Shown piece by piece: positions 1 through 10,505 of a stretch of DNA of 64,000 nt. A program made the position numbers and the translations under genes. The stretch's first letter is position 1; each line of letters starts with the position of its first letter. The DNA is from Cryoendolithus antarcticus (lineage: Eukaryota > Ascomycota > Dothideomycetes > Cladosporiales > Cladosporiaceae): assembly GCA_002077065.1 (NCBI GenBank), contig NAJO01000016.1, forward strand, positions 868,001 to 932,000, read 5' to 3'. The notes under the pieces are model-generated. The model had not been told where the DNA came from. It saw nothing but the letters and a program-made list of their open reading frames with translations, and did no database searches.

Positions 1-238
1 GGGTGAGAGCGGCCAGTACGCGATGCGGTTGGTGTTGACCTTGCAGCCAAGCACACCGATGGACGAGCCGTAAGTGTCGTGGGGCGTGACGGAGATGCCA
101 CTGCGCTTGGTGATCTGTTCTCAATTAGCGGATTGCTACACAGCGTCGCAAATCAATACCACTCACAGTCTCAGCTGGGATGACAGCGGCGCTAACAGTT
201 GCGGCAAAGCCAATGAGTGCGGTGATGGAGAACTGCAT
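1..238 (-). CDS. Small secreted protein, 5' part (runs off left edge)
   Basis: Partial gene; the 3' end lies outside the window. Exon 1 is 238..167 (24 codons). It starts MQFSITALIGFAATVSA, a clear signal peptide. A 52-nt intron (115..166, donor GTGAGT, acceptor CAG) joins in phase 0 to exon 2 (114..1), which reads ITKRSGISVTPHDTYGSSIG and then a GCKVNTNRIAYWP stretch with one Cys. A KR dibasic pair just after the intron could be a kexin cleavage site. The protein is therefore probably secreted. Similar sequences with a GCK(I/V)NTNRVAYWP-like core occur as small secreted proteins in filamentous ascomycetes, but I do not know a function. The exon structure is well supported; the identity is not. 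Confidence 0.7.
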
Positions 239-1780
239 GATTGCTGGTTGAAGGAGTGGATTTGGTTCGTGCTTTCTGTCTTGAACCCAAGGAACGACGG
301 GGACAATGCTATATGCAAATGAGTGCAGTCAATGTGAGTGAATGAGTGTGAATGCCGAAGAGTGGCTGGTAGAGTCCGAGACAGTATGAGAATACGATGA
401 GGGAAAGAAAGCGGACTTGATCGATGAGAGATATTTAGCAAAGAGCGAAAGTGGAGCGGATGGACTTTGATGTCTCACATGGCGCTGACGCAACCTTGCC
501 TGCAAACTTCACTGCGTGCGTTGAGACTGCCGCATGGCAAAGTGAGGGATCGCATGGCGCGAGCCAGCCCGTGCAGTGCTCATTGGCGTCGGCGTGGGAG
601 AGCGGTGCATCGGTGGAGCACGAGAAGAGACCGTAAGCCGCGCTGGCCAGAGGGTGAGAGGACCCCGAGGCGACAAACGCCTGCTTTCCCACAGTCCCAC
701 ATCGCAATGTAAGGTGGAGTGTGAGTGGTTGAGACAGGGTGTGGAGATGTAAAGTCCTGACGTCTGGACCGGGTTGCGAGCGTTGCGATCCCTCGGAGCG
801 AAAGGCGGGCCGCTGTGAGTGGCCAGGAACGCGGCTGATGTGCTCCAGTTGCTGCAGCGTCCTGCATGACGGACGTGGTAGTGCGATTAGCAGGGGTTTC
901 AGAAAATTGTGTTCCTGAGAATCCTGACGTTGGCAGCGGCTTCGCTTGGCCCTACCCGCTGCGCCGCGTGGCAGGGACGGTTGGTCCAGACTACCGGCGG
1001 AGCTCGCGATCTGGTCGACAAAAAGGAATCAGCGCGACGATGCTTTCGCGGCACTTCATCGACTTGTGGCAGTGGTCGTGCTCTCACAATACTTCTGGCA
1101 AATGTCGAGTTGTCGGTACTGCTGCGCTTTGCGTAGCGAGAGTTACAGCATAATTGAGGTTCGCGTTGCAGGTGCGTAGACACCCAGAGCCAGCGATGTG
1201 GTGGCTCGACACTATCGTCTCGACTGCGAAAGCGCCATGCCGTGCTCGTATTGCAAAGGATGCATGATTGAACGAAAAATCGAATGGAATTGTCCTCGCC
1301 CACTTGTCGGATCTTGCCCGACTCGTGCCTTCTATTCTTCGCTGGACGCCAAGCCGTGCATGCCTGAGGCGATGACGCTCAACGTCGGCGCCCGGGAACC
1401 CGATTTATCCGAGCAGGCCGAGATGTTCGCAAATCCACATCCGGCAAAACTTGCGAGCTCCAGCATGCAGTTCGAAGCGGTCTCCCAATGCTGCTCGTGT
1501 TTTGGCAATAGCAGACTGGCGCATAGCTCGCGACATTGACGTTACTAGGTGAAGACAGTTGGCAAGGCCCGCCTCCGAATGATATATGATCCTTCCGGAT
1601 CTTCCGAATCCCCGACCTCGTCCCCTCAGCCTCATGTTGATGTCCAGAAACAGTATATGGTGTTGCTGTGCCACTGAATAGGATTGTGCTCTCACAAGTA
1701 GCTACTTATAACTGGTCTTTCGTCCTCCTCTCACGTTCCTCAGGTTTCTCCCAGCTAGTTCACCCATTGCTTCCTCCGAC
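239..1780. other. Intergenic region between divergent genes
   Basis: About 1.5 kb with no convincing gene. Open frames here (for example minus 899..1303 and minus 1405..1695) are short, low in recognisable pattern and not joinable by good splice sites. It must hold the promoters of the leftward secreted-protein gene and the rightward MCR1 gene. I see no repeat or RNA gene. Confidence 0.5.
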
Positions 1781-2756
1781 ATGGCCACCATCTTCGCCCG
1801 TCGCCCGCTGGTAACAGCGTCTTCCACAGCTTTTGCATTCAGCACAGTTCTCTACCTCACCCGGTCTAAGCCTTTGCTTGCGGACTCAGCATATCGAGAA
1901 CCGACAAAGACGCTTGCATTTCCCCAGTCTATGCTCTTCGCGCAATCCCTCACAGTTGTGAAGTCCGAGCAAATCAATCACGACACGAAGAAGATCACGT
2001 TCTCGTTACCTGGCGGAGCGACCGAATCGAGCGGAGTGCCTTCATCTTGTATGTATAGCCGTGAGCTTGCGACTTGAAGGTTGTTGACTAATAGATCCAG
2101 CTGCCATTCTGACCCAACACACACCACAAAACGCCTGGTTCCCAGTATTCCGGCCTTACACGCCTATCTCATCTCCAGATGACCTCGGTACACTCCAGCT
2201 CCTGGTCAAGAAGTATCCATCTGGCCGCGCTTCAGGTTATCTCCATTCGCTGAACCCAGGCGACAAGCTCACTATCCGCGGACCTCTTCCAGGCTACGCT
2301 TACAAGCCTTCCTGGACGCAGGACCGCAGCGTGATTCTCATAGCAGGTGGTGCAGGAATCACACCCATTTACGGCCTGGCACGAGCGATACTGACCGAGC
2401 ATGCTGGTGACCGGACGAAAGTGCAGTTACTGTGGGGCGTGAACGGTAGTCGAGATATTGTGCTCAAGGATGAGCTTGAGGATCTCGAACGGCGATTCCC
2501 GGAAAGGCTGAGGGTCGTGTATGCTGTGAGTGGTGATGGCGTGGGTGAGAGTGGGAAGTACAGGAAAGGGTACGTGAACGAGGGCTTACTGAGCGATGCT
2601 GTGGGCGAGTGCAGGAGTCAAGGCGCGAGCTGGGGCGATGAGAAGGGGACTAAAGTGTTCTTGAGTGGGCCACCGAAGATGGAGGACGCGATGACAGGAA
2701 AGGGAGGGATCCTGGAAAAGCTTGGGGTCACGAAGAAGGAGGTCCATCGATTCTGA
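1781..2756 (+). CDS. MCR1: NADH-cytochrome b5 reductase 2, mitochondrial (Mcr1)
   Basis: Flavoprotein that passes electrons from NADH to cytochrome b5; family members sit in the mitochondrial outer membrane and intermembrane space. Exons are 1781..2048 and 2101..2756. The 52-nt intron has donor GTATGT, a GACTAAT branch region and acceptor CAG. Product 307 aa, normal for the family. The N-terminus (MATIFARRPLVTASSTAFAF) is a basic targeting sequence followed by a short hydrophobic stretch. The FAD-binding motif RPYTP follows the intron, then GGAGITP for the nicotinamide and a late GPPKM matching the family's C/SGPPxM motif. The protein ends VHRF. I chose the first ATG because it gives the targeting peptide. 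Identification is secure at family level; the exact paralogue is inferred from the targeting sequence. Confidence 0.93.
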
Positions 2757-2862
2757 TCAGCAAGAGACTTGTCAATGACCACTCCCAACGCTCAGAAGCA
2801 TTCCATCCGCTCGCAAACCCGTAGCCGTCGTCGCTGCCGCTTCTATGTCGACACGATCATAC

Positions 2863-4082
2863 TCACGAGACGAGGTACGCGTTGACGCACCCGTTTGAAG
2901 CAGTGTAGCGATTCTTATCCTGGACCAGTCCGAACTGACTCGTGTCGCTGCACGTTTGCGCATCATTGTATTCCAGGTAGCATGCAGAGCTGTCACCGAA
3001 GTAGCCAGAGAACTCGCATCCATTCTGCTGCGCGCAGAGCACGCAACAGTCGTGGGCAGAGGCGACGCCCTGAATAAGGTGGTCTGTCGCAGCACCGTTG
3101 CCTACGTAGAAGCCGTCCGTGCCTATGAAGTCGTCCGCACCGCATTGCGCATGTTCATTAGCTGTTGGAACATAGATCGTATTTGTCGCAGTAGTGGTCG
3201 AGATCACCGTGGTGACGGGTGTCGTGACGGTGACTACTGTAATCGTGGTCGAAGTGCTGATGGTCGTCGAGGCGTCGATTGGCAGGATTGTACTGGTGAT
3301 AGGAATGATGCTGATAGATTGCACAGTCGAGGTGCTTGCGGTGCCAAAAACGGTCTTTGTCGTCTTCGCCGTGGATGTGACTACCTTCGGCACCACGATT
3401 GTGACGACGACAAGGCATGCTACCTTCTGAGGGTACTGTGGCTTTGGATTCTTACAAAGGGACTTCATCTGCGCTGCCCGAACAGCGTTTGCGCGAGCTA
3501 TCAAGCTGCCGCCGGCCGGCGCTACAGTGTCAATGATATCGCGTCGCAGCTTACTGGGAGGATTCTTGCCAACGCTGGTTTGTATCGGCGTGAAGCCAGC
3601 AGGCGCTGGCACTGTGGAGGTCGAGGAAACCGTGAAGTCGGTAGACGCCGTGAATACGACGCTGATCGTCACCGTGGCAGCTTCAGTCGTAGCTGTAGTG
3701 ATGACTGTGGCAGTGTCCGTAAAGGTATCCTATGAAGTGTCAGGCTCAACCCATGGTGGAAACACGAGATCGTAGATACTGTAATCTGTGATGCCGTTAC
3801 ATATACTGTAGATAACGAGATAATGGTGCAGGTCGAAGTCACTGCTGGCGGTGTCTTAGTTGACATTGGAGTGACGGTCGTCACTTTCGTCGCAGTCTTC
3901 GTGTATGTTATCGCAAGCGAAGCTGTTTTGACTGGAGAGGTAGACTTGGATCCCAAGAACGTTGTGCAGTAGGACTTTGTTGCGGTCGATCCGGTGGTTG
4001 CAGGGGTCGTGGTCAGACCCGCCGAGACACTAGCCGCGAGTGCGGCGAGCACTGCGAAGATGTAGCTGATTGAGAGCATCAT
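2863..4082 (-). CDS. Ser/Thr-rich secreted protein with C-terminal apple/PAN-like Cys domain
   Basis: Two exons, 4082..3780 and 3729..2863, with a 50-nt intron (GTATCT...CTGAC...TAG) in phase 0; about 389 aa. The N-terminus MMLSISYIFAVLAALAASVSA is a signal peptide. The middle is dominated by T, S and V repeats (VTTVTP, STTISTSTTITVVTV), typical of O-glycosylated wall or mucin-like fungal proteins. The last ~95 residues hold about eight cysteines (QCGADDF, HDCCVLCAQQNGC, SACYLEY, TCSD, GCVNAYL) arranged as in apple/PAN folds, which bind proteins or carbohydrates. No GPI signal is evident. The stop codon overlaps a GTGAGT donor-like sequence, so a further 3' exon cannot be excluded. Role unknown; cell-surface or extracellular. 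Confidence 0.75.
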
Positions 4083-4140
4083 TGTAGTGATGATGTGAGT
4101 TAAAGAAGCTTTGAGTTCTTTCAGCTCGAGATAGTAGATC

Positions 4141-4691
4141 TTATACTTCCGTCCTAGCCCTCCATGCCTCGACAACTCCATTCGCGAGAGTGCTAAAGAC
4201 CGCATCGCGTTTGTCCAGACTCGACAGTGGCTGGTTCGAGATGAGCTGTTCGAGCCAGGGCTCTGTATGGCATGACCTGAGCACGCGACACAAAGCCTCG
4301 CCGATCCAAGCCACATTACGCTGCTCATACCAGCGTGTGAGAGATTCCTGGCCTGCGTTTAGCCGGCCGGGCTGCGATCGTCGGATGATCGTTGGCTGAT
4401 ACCTCGACAGGAGGCTTAGGCTCGGACTTACCGTGACTCGCAGCATCAAGTGAACGAAGTGCGGGTCCGCAGCCGACAAGTAGTCTCTGGCGCAGCTGAA
4501 GGGAAGGTCTCGAGCCCGAGCGGTCGCAGTATATGTGTTAGGCTGTACTCCAAACCGAAGGCGGTGGCCAGACAAGCGGGGGAAAGGAGTGTCTGGCCTT
4601 CGGGACGAGACACATCCGGGTCGTACTGCAGCCAACAGGAAATGCCGACACCGACTATACCCCAGCAAGGTATATTTGGACACATAGACAT
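4141..4691 (-). pseudogene. Possible decayed ankyrin-like coding fragment
   Basis: Two overlapping minus-strand frames both carry protein-like stretches. One (about 4691..4446) has GQTLLSPACLATAFGLEYSL, loosely like an ankyrin repeat. The other carries DYLSAADPHFVHLMLRVT, then a good GTAAGT donor near 4434, and after a possible acceptor near 4354 the stretch ESLTRWYEQRNVAWIGEALC running to a stop at 4141. A single reading would need one frame change around 4550. This could be the relic of an ankyrin-type gene, or chance. No start codon or upstream exon can be placed. Confidence 0.25.
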
Positions 4692-4725
4692 GCGTCCATA
4701 GGCGCGCCCATCTAGTGGTTTGCAC

Positions 4726-5689
4726 CCGAAAGCTCCTGGAACCGGATCACACTGCGGAGTCGTCGAAGACCTACAACACGCACCTACGATACGATCGCTA
4801 TAGTGAGCTCATATGCTCGACAAAGTATCCCGGTAGTGTATATCAAATTTGTCGTCAACAGCCCTACAGCCAGCCTCGCCCAAGTGCAGACGGCTCTTGA
4901 TCATCGGGCTGTTATGTGACCGACGTTGACAGGCTGTGAGCCGATCGAGCCATGTCTAGGGTGTGTGATTGTCTGGTAGCGAGGCTGATCTGCAGCAACT
5001 GGATGAGCTTGTCAGCTCCGCTATGTCTTGTCGAAAAGGAAGCGAGAGCGTCCAGACATCTCGCGAACGGTGCGCGGCTCCATGGCTCTGGATGTACGAA
5101 TGAACATGCTAGCGTCTCAAGTAGGTCCAGAGGCAAATATCGATCAATCTGATAGGTTTGAGATGCATGGGATGGAAGTGAGGTTGCGCGTCTGGAAGAT
5201 CAAGCCTGCGGCAATGCCCGCACCTCACTGGGAACATGAAGAGAGCTGTTCTGGAAAGCGATGACATTTGCATTGATCATTCTTTCGATCATAAAGTATA
5301 CGGAGTTTAATCCTGGTACAGTTCCAAAATCTGTGATAAAAGCGACGTGCCATTGGGCCCTGCCAAGGTAGGCTGCAATGACAAGCCTCAGGCACGAACC
5401 GTTTAGTTGATGTGTAGAGCACTTGACACAGTGCCGCGCACTGAGGCGCTCGACATACTTGGTCGTACAAGCTCGGCCAGCCGTAGTCGAGCTGTACCGT
5501 TATACGACCCTGTTGTACTTGCGCGTGTGATCGTTGGACCCGTAGTCCGGCTGTAATTGTTCCAGCGAACCCCGTTACCTCATCCAAACGGGAGCGCGAT
5601 GCTGGCCACGCAGCCTTTGACTGGCTTACCTCATCGGCAAGGTCGCGCCCGGCAGGTGCCTCCATCGAATATCCACAGGATCGATGAGA
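4726..5689. other. Intergenic, no supported gene
   Basis: Roughly 0.95 kb. The longest frame (minus 5225..5665, 146 codons) lacks any recognisable pattern, signal peptide or splice partner. Nothing else seen. Confidence 0.4.
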
Positions 5690-6642
5690 TCAGCGCCCAC
5701 CAGTAGGCTGACCCATCCTTTCCTGCAACACCCTCTCTTTCAGCAGATCACCTCCAGTCATGTGCACCTGCTCCATGACAGGCTCTTGCTCCTTCTCCGC
5801 TTCATCGTCTCCCTCGGCCTCGTCCTCCAGCTCAGCGGCCGGCCACCCAGCCAGTCGACGCAACACTGCATTCTCCTCTCTCAGCGCGCCGACCTTCTTC
5901 CGCCACGGCCCGGCTCCTTCCTCTTCTCTTGACTTCACCACCTTCCTCATCTCTTCATTCAGTCTGCCTAGACCCGCTTGCCAGTCAGAGTGGACTCGCT
6001 GTGCAGTAAGTGTTTCGTCGCGAGCTTGTGCGAGGAGCTCCGTGTAGTGCTTGTGGACTGCTAGGAGATGCTCGTTCTGGGCGTATACGTAGTTGCGTAT
6101 GCGCTCGGTTGCTTCTGTTAGAGTGTCTTCGTAGAGCGATTGGAGGCGGGCATGCTCGGTTGCAGTGTTCTGAAGGGCTGCGATGCGGGCGGTGGCTTCG
6201 GAGAGCGAGCGGCGGAGGGTCGTGAGGGTCGGTGTGTCTTCGGCTTGGGGAGCTGTAGTTGCTTCAAGTCAGCGAGAAGCATGGCATGGTGAAAGACATA
6301 GACTGCACATACACTGAGTTGTGTCTCCATTGATGCCAGGCAAAGCTGGTAAGCCAGGTGGATATCTAGCCTATGGAAGCGGTCACTACAATGTGCCTTC
6401 TCTCCAACATCACAATCTTCCCACGATTGATTAAGTGCACATACATTCCGCCGCTCCACTTGCTCCAAGCCCTCCTGCACGCGAAGAAAGTCCTCTCGAT
6501 TCTGCTGCAGCCAGCCAGATAGAGTCTCCATATTCTGCATCAGCGTCTGCATATCGCTGTGATGCCCTGCTGCCGGCATCCCATTGATACCAGCTGTTGC
6601 AGCGTACATGCCTGCGTTTGCTGCGCCATTGTTGTTCGCCAT
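5690..6642 (-). CDS. Coiled-coil protein, unknown function
   Basis: A three-exon model fits best: 6642..6445, 6345..6315 and 6252..5690, about 263 aa. The first donor is GTATGT. The short middle exon and its GTGTAT donor are the weak part, but the phases agree and no other path joins the flanking exons. The N-terminus (MANNNGAANAGMYAATAG) is low complexity. The rest is charged and heptad-like (METLSGWLQQNREDF, LRRSLSEATARIAAL, WRKKVGALREENAVLRRL), predicting a long coiled coil, possibly a structural or complex subunit. The start at 6642 lies 72 bp from the stop of the upstream same-strand gene. An in-frame ATG at 6696 is only 18 bp away and less likely. I do not recognise the family. Confidence 0.55.
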
Positions 6643-6713
6643 ATTGGACGACGTTGTGAGCAATGAATCTTTTCCCCAACTGAACAACCTGACCAAGTCA
6701 GGTAGAGAGGCAA

Positions 6714-8414
6714 TCAGGTGCCTTCAAACACCTCCACCTCGCGATCACTAAGACAATCCTCGTTGGAGTCAATCTGAGTCGCTGTTGGACGCAGTGCAGG
6801 GTGCTGGCTACGATAGGCCGAAAATGGGATTTGCTGAGCTTCACTCGCGTGGTAAGCAGTCTTCAGCGAGTCGGTAGATCGGCAGCGCTTTCTAATATCA
6901 GCAATACTGAGGCTATTAATATCGATGCGTTGATCAGCAAGCCAGTCTTCGAATTGCTCCTGTTTTGCGATATCTGTTATAGTTAAGTCAGTGGATGTCC
7001 AAGTGAAGTCGCGTGTTCGCTCGAGTCGCGAGGCGCGGAACGGCCCCGCTTTGCCAAGCCCTCCCAGATCTCTCACTTCACTTCTGGGGAGCCCACCTTT
7101 CACTTGCTTCTCCGCCTCGTACTCCGACCTCAGTTGCTCTCCATAGTACTGTCCATACTTTGTGAAATAAATCACCGATCCTGTTGGTCCTGGAGTGATT
7201 GTGCCCGCCAGAACGTCCTGATCTGGATCGATCTTGCCGTCAAGCTGATCAGCTTCCAACTGCCTCGAGATCTTCCTATACTTCTTGACAACCTGAAACT
7301 GCCGCTCTCTCTTCATGTCCTGCGCCTGATGGAAGAAGGTTGGGTCTTTAATCATGCTGATATCTGTATCCGGTCCGATGACGCTGGGATAGTTCTCGGT
7401 GCTGGCAAGATCCTGGTTGCGTATCGAATTACTCGCATGATCGAGACATGCCGCATTGAGCTGATTCGTGTCGCGCGTCGCGATGGGATACGGAGGCATC
7501 AATGGCGTTTGCGCGACATCGAACATACCGTATAGCGTCTGCTCATACACATCGGCGTAGTGCAGAATATTTGGGTTGTCCGTCGCTTTGTGCACCTTTT
7601 CCTCCTCCCTAACCGGCTTCTTTGCCTGCTTCTCCGCAGCAATCTGAGCAATCGTCTTGGACTCATTGACATCGTTCGTCGATGTCGCTCTCGTCAGTCT
7701 CGGCATCGTGGCACGCGAAGCCATCTTCGGCGTCGGGGGTAGCAGTGGCGACTCAGGTCTAGGTGGAAGTTCGTGCTCTCGTATCTCGCCCTCCTCAAAA
7801 TCATCAGTCAATGCCGCCGAAGGCAGCATTCCCACGGGCTCGACGTCATCATCCCCAGACGTTCTCTGCGGCAACATCTCCACGCCCATACCCCCGAACG
7901 ACCCCTTAGGCATCGGCTCCATCACCCCCTCCTCATCCCGCTCAAGCACAAACATCGGCCTTCCCCTCATCTTCTGCTCATACTCCTCCCTCAAATCTGC
8001 CTCAGCTTTCTCCAACCTCGCCGTAGCTTCCGCAGCCACAGCTTTAGCCTTCGCATACCTCTCCTTCCAGTCGTCGTCCAGCAGCTCCTGCTGCCGCTTC
8101 TCGTTCGCCTTCTTACTGTTCTCAACGTTCTTCGCCTTCATCTCCTCCGCGATGCGCGCCTTGCGGCGCGCTTGAGGGTCAACGGGGAGGGGGATGCGAC
8201 TGCTGCTGCTGCTGCCGCCGCGCTCACGGGATGCCGATGCCACACGGGAGTCTCTTTGGGAGTCATATTCCTTATGCAAGTTGTCAAAGTACTCCATGTT
8301 CATTGCTTTCAGCGGAAGCGCTGCCTCGCCGCGCTCACGGCGGGCTGCGAAGTCGCGTTTCGTGAGCTCCGCGGTCAGTTCGGCGCCCGTCATTTTCTTG
8401 CGGAGACGGGGCAT
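6714..8414 (-). CDS. Charged, largely disordered protein, unknown function
   Basis: Single exon, 566 aa from MPRLRKKMTGAELTAEL. An in-frame start 23 codons upstream (8483) would only add a Pro/His-rich tail, so I prefer 8414. The N-terminal third is basic, with a strong coiled-coil segment at about residues 85-160 (KKANEKRQQELLDDDWKERY). A Pro/Glu-rich linker with DDFEEGEIREHELPPRPESP follows. The C-terminal half is more ordered (HYADVYEQTLYGMFDV, SVIYFTKYGQYYGEQ, DIAKQEQFEDWLADQ). Codon use is uniform and the frame is clean over 1.7 kb, so the gene is real. No catalytic motif is visible and I cannot name a family. It is immediately followed by the coiled-coil gene on the same strand. Confidence 0.72.
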   Translation of the reverse strand: MPRLRKKMTGAELTAELTKRDFAARRERGEAALPLKAMNMEYFDNLHKEYDSQRDSRVASASRERGGSSSSSRIPLPVDPQARRKARIAEEMKAKNVENSKKANEKRQQELLDDDWKERYAKAKAVAAEATARLEKAEADLREEYEQKMRGRPMFVLERDEEGVMEPMPKGSFGGMGVEMLPQRTSGDDDVEPVGMLPSAALTDDFEEGEIREHELPPRPESPLLPPTPKMASRATMPRLTRATSTNDVNESKTIAQIAAEKQAKKPVREEEKVHKATDNPNILHYADVYEQTLYGMFDVAQTPLMPPYPIATRDTNQLNAACLDHASNSIRNQDLASTENYPSVIGPDTDISMIKDPTFFHQAQDMKRERQFQVVKKYRKISRQLEADQLDGKIDPDQDVLAGTITPGPTGSVIYFTKYGQYYGEQLRSEYEAEKQVKGGLPRSEVRDLGGLGKAGPFRASRLERTRDFTWTSTDLTITDIAKQEQFEDWLADQRIDINSLSIADIRKRCRSTDSLKTAYHASEAQQIPFSAYRSQHPALRPTATQIDSNEDCLSDREVEVFEGT

Positions 8415-8591
8415 TGGGGGTGGTTGGGTGTGGGTGCAATGGTGTGGGACGATTGGAGGTGAGTGGGTGAGTGAGGTGAACAAGTGAATGTTGTTTACTA
8501 CGTTCGCTATGAACTACCAGTGAAGTCTTACAAGCGCGGCGCGGGGCGGTGTGCTTTTAGCGAGTATTCAGTGTCCCTCCATCGCTCCTTC

Positions 8592-10448
8592 CTACTCTGG
8601 TGCAAAGTGTGGTATTAAGCGTTTGCGGCGCTTCACCTTCAGCTTCGCTGGCAGCATAGCTTCTGTGGCTTCCGTCGGCACAGTGTTCTCCTCTATCGTA
8701 GCAGACTGACCAGAGTGATCGGCTATCATTGACGTCGTGCTCAACGGCGAACCGACATCGTACAACCGTGACATGCTCGCATTGACTAGTTCAGCATCGA
8801 CAGAGCTGGTCTCCACGATCGGTGTGCTCTTCGGCGCCCTTGTCAACCAGCCGCCAGACTTCAGCTGAATGCTAAGTGATTGTTTGGAGGGCGTGGACTT
8901 GGTGGAAGTTGAAGCACGGCACTAGCAGAGAGGAAGATAGTATCAGCAATTTAGTATGATGCACGAAAGCACCTAGACGTCTTAGAGCGATAGTCTGCCC
9001 GTGAGCCATCCTCATGGTGATCACTGCATCGCCATGGCTTCCTTCCGCCTACTTGCTCGCACCCTGAGAAGAAGAACACGTACCCAGTTAACCTCACTCA
9101 GGCCCTCTGCGTTCCTTTCTCCAGCCGCGAAGTCGTGCACCTCCACACCTTCCCCTGCAGTCGCACTTCGCCTGGCTCCATCCAATAGCACATCACGGAG
9201 ATTTCTAGGCTTCGACAGTCCGCTTACATTTCTCGATCCAGTGGCACGCTCCGCGATGGTGGGAAAGTGATAAGGACTGCCCAGTGCCGGTGATTTATAG
9301 ATACCCGGGCATAGGTCGTCGGAGCTGAGGCGACTTTTCGCTGTTGGACTGAGCTGATGTAGACTAGCTTGTCCACGTTGACTGGCTGGTGTGATAGGGG
9401 GTATTGCCTTGCCTTTGACTTTTGGGGTGATAACAGAGTCGCGCTTGATCTGCTCTCGAGAAAGCTGTTTCAGCGTCAATGGTACTACAGGTCCAGCCAC
9501 GGGTCGCTGAGCTGGACTCGCTCGGAGTGAGAACGATCGGTCCGGCGTAGAGACACTGCTCGAACTGTGCATTATCTCGCTGGTGTCTCGTGCATACTTA
9601 ATTAGCTGTCGGGACTTCTTGACCGCATCACTAACGAGATCCAAAGGTGCATCGAGATCGAAAGGCGGTACTTGCAGCTTCTCAGCTTTAGAGACTGCCT
9701 TGAGAGCCCCCGAGCCCGGTGAGATCGTTCGCGCAGGTGGTGGGTCAGGTGCAGTAGATGGCTTAGCTGGCACCGCGTTCGAAGATGAAGGTGACTGTGT
9801 CAGTACCATCTTCCGAAGCTTCCTTTTGGATTTTTCCAGCGACTGTGGCGTGCGATCAAAGTTCCCAGGTCCTGAGGCAGCGCATACAAACACGTAGTCG
9901 TTGTACACCTCGTCAGCTAGGCCATTGAAGTGTAAGCCGCCGATCATTGTAGGCGCACCACTTGCGATGTCATGACATTGCTGCGCAATCATCTTCCCAG
10001 GACTGCCACCCGACACTAGCGAGACACGACGGAGCTCGCTGGCTTCAGCATCAACAGAGTCGTGTGAGTCGCCAGCTACAGTGTTAGTCTCTGACGTCGT
10101 ACTGCGTTCAGCCCAGTCTATGTCCAGGATATGTGCACCCTGCCTTGACTCCATAGCATGTTGCTCTTCGTCAGTCGAGTAGCTCGGGTCGATGTCCGAT
10201 CTTCCGCGCTGTGTCTTGCGACTTGGAGTGTCTATCAAGCCTGTACGCTTGCGCCTTCGTCGCCGGAGTGTTGAATCGGTCGTTGGTAGGACCGAGCGGC
10301 ACTCAAGACTGTACGGCCCGGGTGGGGTGGCCGAAGGAGATCGCTGGACTGGTGACCTCGTCCTGCTCATTGATCCCTCTTCGGCTGGTCTGCTTCCTGC
10401 AGCGCGGGTTGCAGAGTCCATCTTGGTAGCCAATGGACGGACAGGCAT
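8592..10448 (-). CDS. Ser/Pro-rich, phosphosite-rich disordered protein
   Basis: Modelled as exons 10448..9084 and 8921..8592 (564 aa). The 162-nt intron has donor GTACGT and acceptor CTCTGCTAG, phase 0. The sequence is low in order and rich in S, P and R, with basophilic-kinase-like sites (LRRVSLVS, RRSATAG) and basic runs (RRRRRKRTG). The final exon ends in KLKVKRRKRLIPHFAPE, a likely nuclear-localisation stretch. The upstream frame stays open beyond the chosen ATG as far as about 10504, just next to the stop of the preceding block. A roughly 95-nt intron joining the two into one very long gene is therefore possible. If so, this is the C-terminal part of the 10506-12826 protein. Function unknown. 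Confidence 0.5.
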
Positions 10449-10505
10449 CAAACAGGCAGGCAATACAGCGCTAGTCTCCTGCTCGCCAAAGTGTTCATCA
10501 GCATC

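Noticed and set aside
899..1303. Minus frame of 134 codons
   Set aside because: Composition and lack of motif fit a chance open frame in GC-rich DNA.
5225..5665. Minus frame of 146 codons
   Set aside because: No recognisable pattern or supporting splice sites.
9001..9270. Plus-strand frame of 89 codons resembling a small mitochondrial protein (MASFRLLARTLRRRTRTQLT)
   Set aside because: Fully antisense to a protein-like minus-strand exon and its intron. Arg/Ser/Leu-rich antisense frames are common here; no motif recognised.
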